Below are positions 43,712 to 47,007 of a DNA stretch of 47,007 nt, piece after piece (the first letter of the stretch is position 1; every line of letters starts with the position of its first letter). Under the pieces are notes generated by a model. That model made no database searches, was not told the DNA's origin, and saw only the letters and a program-made list of their open reading frames with translations. Origin of the DNA: Candidatus Scybalomonas excrementigallinarum. Lineage in GTDB: Bacteria; Bacillota; Clostridia; Lachnospirales; Lachnospiraceae. The translations under genes were made by a program, and so were the position numbers. The stretch covers positions 1 to 47,007 of the forward strand of contig DVIZ01000045.1 of assembly GCA_018710905.1 (NCBI GenBank), given 5' to 3'.

Positions 43712-43759
43712 AAAGGAGTCAGAAACTTTAAGATTATAGTGTCTGACTCCTTTTAATGA
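43712..43759 (+). terminator. Terminator after the DsbA-family gene
   Basis: Arms AAAAGGAGTCAGA and TCTGACTCCTTTT with a 20-base loop region, followed by T/A sequence. Confidence 0.85.
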
Positions 43760-43766
43760 AAATTTA

Positions 43767-43797
43767 AGGAAAAGCCCGCTTTGCGGGCTTTTCCTAT
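43767..43797. terminator. Second, bidirectional terminator
   Basis: A near-perfect palindrome, AGGAAAAGCCCGC-TTT-GCGGGCTTTTCCT, between convergent genes; it terminates the cupin operon from the other strand. Confidence 0.9.
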
Positions 43798-43821
43798 TTA
43801 TATAAGTGGTTCCTTAGACTT

Positions 43822-44241
43822 TTATTTTTTTATCTTTTCATACTCTTCATCAGAAACAGGCTCACACCATTCATTGGATGTTTCCTCACCCGGAACTTCT
43901 ATGGCAAGATGAGCAAACCAACTATCATGAGCTGCTCCATGCCAGTGTTTTACTTCTGGTGGAATCACAACCACGTCACCTGGATGAAGTTCTTGTACTT
44001 CTTTTCCATATTCCTGATAATAACCACGTCCTGCGGTACAGAGTAAAATCTGACCACCACCTGATTTCGCATGATGAATATGCCAATTATTTCGACATCC
44101 TGGTTCAAATGTCACATTTCCAATTGGCACGCCTTCTGTGGTAAGCATATTCAAATAGCTCTGTCCTATAAAATATTTTCCAAATGCTACATTCTTTTCT
44201 CCAACAGGAAAGATACTTACTTCTTCTGGTTTCATTTTCAT
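43822..44241 (-). CDS. Cupin-domain protein
   Basis: A 139-residue single-domain cupin. Motif 1 is in NNWHIHHAKSGGGQILLCTA and motif 2 in LHPGDVVVIPPEVKHWHGA, so a metal site of His-His-Gln/Glu-His can be built. Such proteins are often annotated as carboxymuconolactone-decarboxylase-associated cupins, but the sequence gives no substrate. It is the last gene of a three-gene minus-strand run (flavodoxin, aldo-keto reductase, cupin) divergent from a LysR regulator, so a role in redox or aldehyde/quinone detoxification is plausible by context. AGGAGG lies before the ATG. Confidence 0.85.
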   Translation of the reverse strand: MKMKPEEVSIFPVGEKNVAFGKYFIGQSYLNMLTTEGVPIGNVTFEPGCRNNWHIHHAKSGGGQILLCTAGRGYYQEYGKEVQELHPGDVVVIPPEVKHWHGAAHDSWFAHLAIEVPGEETSNEWCEPVSDEEYEKIKK

Positions 44242-44340
44242 TTCCTCCTATTTCACTTTATATCGCAGCCATACGCTGCCTCCATCGTTTACTTCTACAT
44301 GTTCCAACAAAAATCCGACCGCTTTTGCAGGTAAAAAACC

Positions 44341-45198
44341 TTACTTTCCGCTAAACACTGGGAATCCACTAAACTCTCCATAATCCTTTAGCGGCTTCAT
44401 CTGTTTCAATGTTTCCATATCCTCATCAGAAATCACAAAATCAACCTTGGAATTTTCGCTCATATGGACTGGATTAGCAGTTTTTGGGAGTGGAACTGTA
44501 TCAAGTTGTAAATCATAACGAATACAAAGCTGTGGAACTGTCACATGATATTTTTCAGCCATTTTGGCAATTTCTGCATTTTTCAAAATTTCTCCGTGAG
44601 CCACAGGAGAATACGCTTCCACTAAAATATCTTTTTGACGGCAATATTCCATTAAATCCACAGGCGTATTTCCGATATGAACAAGAAGCTGATTTACCAT
44701 CGGTGCAACGGTACAAGAAGAAAGAATATTTTCAACATCTTCTTCCTTAAAATTAGAGATACCGATTGCTCTTAACTTCCCAGCTTTATAGGCATCTTCT
44801 AGCGCCCGCCATGCTTCCTGATTTCCTTTTGCATAATCACCACCTCGAAAATCGGCCCATGGCTGTGGACTGTGAATCAACATGAGATCAATATAATCAA
44901 GCCCTAGCTTCTTTAAAGAACCATCGATTGCCTCTACCGCTTCCTCATATGTTTTTATCTCAGCTGCCAACTTTGTAGTAACAAACAGCTCCTCTCTAGG
45001 AACACCACAGCTTCGGATTCCTTCACCGACTCCTCGCTCATTTTCATAAGCCTGTGCTGTGTCAATATGTCGATACCCTAGTTTCACAGCTTCACAAACG
45101 GCTGTTGCTACCTGATCGTCTGAAATAAACCATGTTCCCAGTCCTAATTTAGGGATTTTCACTCCATTTGAAAGAGTGTATGTTTCTTCTAAAATCAT
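44341..45198 (-). CDS. Aldo/keto reductase
   Basis: A 285-residue NADPH-dependent (beta/alpha)8-barrel oxidoreductase. The catalytic tetrad is visible: Asp46 in HIDTAQAYENE, Tyr51, Lys76 in VTTKLAAE and His109 in LMLIHSPQPW. The signature GLDYIDLMLIHSP and the later LRAIGISNFKEEDVENIL segment are standard. It belongs to the 2,5-diketo-gluconate reductase-like branch; the true carbonyl substrate is unknown. It sits between flavodoxin and cupin genes on the same strand, and the 100-base gap to the cupin gene carries no terminator, consistent with one transcript. The length equals the family's. Confidence 0.93.
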   Translation of the reverse strand: MILEETYTLSNGVKIPKLGLGTWFISDDQVATAVCEAVKLGYRHIDTAQAYENERGVGEGIRSCGVPREELFVTTKLAAEIKTYEEAVEAIDGSLKKLGLDYIDLMLIHSPQPWADFRGGDYAKGNQEAWRALEDAYKAGKLRAIGISNFKEEDVENILSSCTVAPMVNQLLVHIGNTPVDLMEYCRQKDILVEAYSPVAHGEILKNAEIAKMAEKYHVTVPQLCIRYDLQLDTVPLPKTANPVHMSENSKVDFVISDEDMETLKQMKPLKDYGEFSGFPVFSGK

Positions 45199-45280
45199 AG
45201 GATTCCCGCTCCTTTCTATTTACAATCTATGTATCATTCCTGTAATCTGACAGCCAGTCAGAACACTATCTATCTATTTT

Positions 45281-45802
45281 CTATAAATTTACTCCGCTAT
45301 TTGTAAGCCATTTTCGAATCAGTGTCTCAGAATTGCTGACACTGCTACCACGGATTGCTAGCCCTTTCTCAACCTTTGCTCCTGAACAAATACGCCGAAT
45401 GTCTTCTTCACTCGTTCCTAATCCACTTCCTTCATGGGTACAAAAAGGTCGAATCGTCTTTCCGGTAAAATCAAAATGTTCTAGAAAGGTAAATACTGCC
45501 ATCGGCATCGTGCTCCAATAGTTCGGATATCCCAAATAAATCACATTATATTCCTGTAAACTCTCTGGATATTGCTTTAACTTAGGTCTAGCATTCCGCC
45601 TCTGATCTGCCTGAGCCTGTGCAATACATTCATTGTAATCCTTAGAATATTCTTGCAATGGTTCTATCTGAAATCGATCAGCGCCTGTTAACTGTTGGAT
45701 AATACTAGCAGCTATTTCTGTATTCCCTATTTTTAAATCACGGATAACACCATTTACATAATTCTCATGTCGTCTAGAAAAATAAGCAATTAGTTCTGCC
45801 AT
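45281..45802 (-). CDS. Flavodoxin-family protein
   Basis: A 173-residue FMN-binding protein of the flavodoxin-like group. Its N-terminal phosphate loop differs from classic TxTGNT (IAYFSRRHENYVNGVIRDLK), and YLGYPNYWSTMPMAVFTFLE and FCTHEGSGLGTSEEDI contact the flavin in related proteins. The gene is first of the minus-strand trio and is divergent from the LysR gene. It probably serves as an electron carrier or small quinone/aldehyde-linked reductase in the same stress response. A TATAAT (45839-45834) lacks a good -35, which suggests the promoter needs an activator such as the LysR protein. No signal peptide. Confidence 0.9.
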   Translation of the reverse strand: MAELIAYFSRRHENYVNGVIRDLKIGNTEIAASIIQQLTGADRFQIEPLQEYSKDYNECIAQAQADQRRNARPKLKQYPESLQEYNVIYLGYPNYWSTMPMAVFTFLEHFDFTGKTIRPFCTHEGSGLGTSEEDIRRICSGAKVEKGLAIRGSSVSNSETLIRKWLTNSGVNL

Positions 45803-45851
45803 TTACACCACTCCTTTCTCACGTTCTAGCCTCATTATAATCCCATTTTTA

Positions 45852-45880
45852 TTGACATGGAATCTCCCAAATGTTATTTT
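45852..45880 (+). promoter_or_regulatory. Promoter of the LysR-type regulator gene
   Basis: TTGACA (45852-45857), 17-base spacer, TATTTT (45875-45880). The region also holds the divergent -10 of the flavodoxin gene, so a regulator bound here could act on both. Confidence 0.6.
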
Positions 45881-45920
45881 AGCATTAACTTAAAGTTTAT
45901 ACATGGAAGGATGATGTACG

Positions 45921-46814
45921 ATGTTTAATCCTCAACTCACTGTCTTTGTTTCTGTGGTGGACTGCGGTAGTTTTACAAAAGCAGCCGAAACCTTATTTAT
46001 TTCTCCTACTGCTGTGATGAAACAGATTAATGCCTTAGAAAAACATCTTAATCTGAAACTGTTAGAACGAAATTCCCACGGGGTTCGTCCAACACTGGCA
46101 GGAGAAATCATTTACAAAGACGCAAAGTTTTTATTTGAATATTCAAAACGCTCCATTGAAAATGCAAGAAAGGTTATGGAAAATGCAGATTGTACGTTCT
46201 GTGTTGGCACTTCCATGCTAAATCCAGCCAAACCTTTTATGGATTTATGGTATCAGGCTAGTCAGGAGTTCCCAAATTATAAGCTCCATCTCGTTCCTTT
46301 TGAAGATAACCACGAGGGAATCCTTTCTGAAATTGCACAGCTTGGGGAAAAATTTGACTTTCTAGTTGGCGTCTGTGATTCTAAAATGTGGCTCAATAAA
46401 TGCAATATGCTTTCTCTTGGACGCTATAAAAAAATGTGCGCCGTATCGAGAGAACACCGCCTTGCCAAAAAAGACCATCTTGAAATATCGGATTTATATG
46501 GCGAAACGCTCATGATGGTAGCCAAAGGAGATTCTGGCGTAAATGACTTTATACGAAACGATCTAAACCGTAACCATCCAGCGATCCAAATTGAAGATAC
46601 CCCACATTTTTATGATATCTCCGTCTTTAACCGCTGTGCAGAAACAAATAATGTGCTGCTTACATTGGAATGTTGGAAAGAAGTACATCCAGCCCTTGTC
46701 TCAATTCCAGTGAACTGGGATTATAGCAGTCCTTATGGCTTGTTATATGCACTTGAGCCATCCGAAGATGTACAAAGATTTGTTGATCGAATACAGGAAA
46801 TTCAAAGAAAATAG
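45921..46814 (+). CDS. LysR-family transcriptional regulator
   Basis: A 297-residue LysR-type regulator. The N-terminal winged helix is FVSVVDCGSFTKAAETLFIS, then PTAVMKQINALEKHLNLKLL and ERNSHGVRPTLAGEIIYKDA. The C-terminal effector-binding domain begins around residue 90 (FCVGTSMLNPAK). The gene lies divergent from the flavodoxin-aldo/keto reductase-cupin operon, the typical arrangement for a LysR activator and its target. The ligand is not predictable. A GGAAGGATG ribosome-binding site overlaps the region just before the start. Confidence 0.93.
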   Translation: MFNPQLTVFVSVVDCGSFTKAAETLFISPTAVMKQINALEKHLNLKLLERNSHGVRPTLAGEIIYKDAKFLFEYSKRSIENARKVMENADCTFCVGTSMLNPAKPFMDLWYQASQEFPNYKLHLVPFEDNHEGILSEIAQLGEKFDFLVGVCDSKMWLNKCNMLSLGRYKKMCAVSREHRLAKKDHLEISDLYGETLMMVAKGDSGVNDFIRNDLNRNHPAIQIEDTPHFYDISVFNRCAETNNVLLTLECWKEVHPALVSIPVNWDYSSPYGLLYALEPSEDVQRFVDRIQEIQRK

Positions 46815-46889
46815 ATTCAAAAAAACACTTATTATTTTTATCATATTTATACGCGTTGTGCTAGTTAATTGAAATAAAAAAAAGAAACT

Positions 46890-46918
46890 TTAACAAAAAT
46901 GTGCTATCCTAATTATAT
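46890..46918 (+). promoter_or_regulatory. Candidate promoter of the gene at the right edge
   Basis: TTAACA (46890-46895), 17-base spacer, TTATAT (46913-46918), followed by AAAGGAGG and the ATG at 46946. Confidence 0.5.
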
Positions 46919-46945
46919 ACACCAAAAACAAAAGGAGGCATCATT

Positions 46946-47007
46946 ATGTTAAAGTTTCACTCTAATTCTACCACTTTTATTTCTGATTTTGAAGAGTTTT
47001 TTATTTT
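46946..47007 (+). CDS. Unknown protein, first 20 codons only
   Basis: AAAGGAGG lies eight bases before ATG 46946, and 20 codons (MLKFHSNSTTF, ISDFEEFFI) run to the right edge without a stop. Too little is visible to assign a family. The strong ribosome-binding site and promoter-like sequence make it a real gene start. Confidence 0.6.
   Translation, partial: MLKFHSNSTTFISDFEEFFI

Noticed and set aside
44242-44340. In-frame continuation after the aldo/keto reductase stop (AKAVGFLLEHVEVNDGG...)
   Set aside because: It has a faint resemblance to the end of a site-specific recombinase, but only 29 codons without start or further support; it was left as untranslated sequence.

Overview
The window looks like chromosomal DNA from a low-GC, spore-forming anaerobic Firmicute, most likely a gut Lachnospiraceae/Clostridia. 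The evidence is strong AT bias, T-box leaders on aminoacyl-tRNA synthetase genes, LicT/GlcT antitermination of PTS genes, a CotS-like spore-coat kinase homologue, DegV, phospho-sugar mutase, and IS607 and IS200/IS605 elements carrying TnpB. Most genes lie on the minus strand. No tRNA, rRNA, CRISPR array or phage is visible.

Layout. 1-1.1 kb: the 5' part of an IS607-type element (partial tnpB, deleted tnpA) sits directly downstream of an intact T-box leader and promoter, so the T-box is cut off from its gene. 1.1-14.6 kb: housekeeping genes (aldehyde dehydrogenase, DegV, a large secreted amidase, glyA, DUF1294, a 2-hydroxyacid dehydrogenase, phospho-sugar mutase, a CotS-like protein, CCA-adding enzyme, and a DUF523/TudS-Ogt fusion). 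14.7-18.2 kb: a glucose-type PTS (EIICBA) with its PRD antiterminator; both transcripts carry RAT/terminator pairs. 18.2-20.6 kb: thrS copy 1 with a Thr (ACC) T-box. 20.8-21.9 kb: a secreted CAP-domain protein. 22.0-26.6 kb: a beta-glucoside operon (licT-bglP-bglA) whose licT has an in-frame stop and whose bglP RAT is abnormally short. 26.8-31.1 kb: a possible 32-aa gene, a GH31 alpha-glucosidase and a divergent LacI regulator. 31.2-33.5 kb: thrS copy 2, also with an ACC T-box. 33.6-39.3 kb: a galactan-utilisation operon (GH53 galactanase, ABC uptake system) under a LacI regulator; the binding-protein gene has an amber stop, and a carbohydrate-binding-module remnant follows the last permease. 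39.5-40.8 kb: a YesL-like membrane protein and a stand-alone EIIA-Glc. 40.9-42.6 kb: an IS200/IS605 element with intact tnpB, broken tnpA and a probable omega-RNA end. 42.8-47.0 kb: a DsbA-family protein, a cupin/aldo-keto reductase/flavodoxin operon with a divergent LysR regulator, and the first codons of an unknown gene.

How it fits together. Carbon uptake dominates: two complete PTS permeases, one lone EIIA, one oligosaccharide ABC system and three intracellular glycosidases (GH1, GH31, GH53). Three levels of control are readable: tRNA-sensing T-boxes, protein-dependent antitermination at RATs, and LacI operators overlapping promoters. The beta-glucoside and galactan systems both carry lesions in key genes, which suggests recent loss of function or sequence errors. 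A short repeat next to at least six terminator hairpins is the most unusual dispersed feature.
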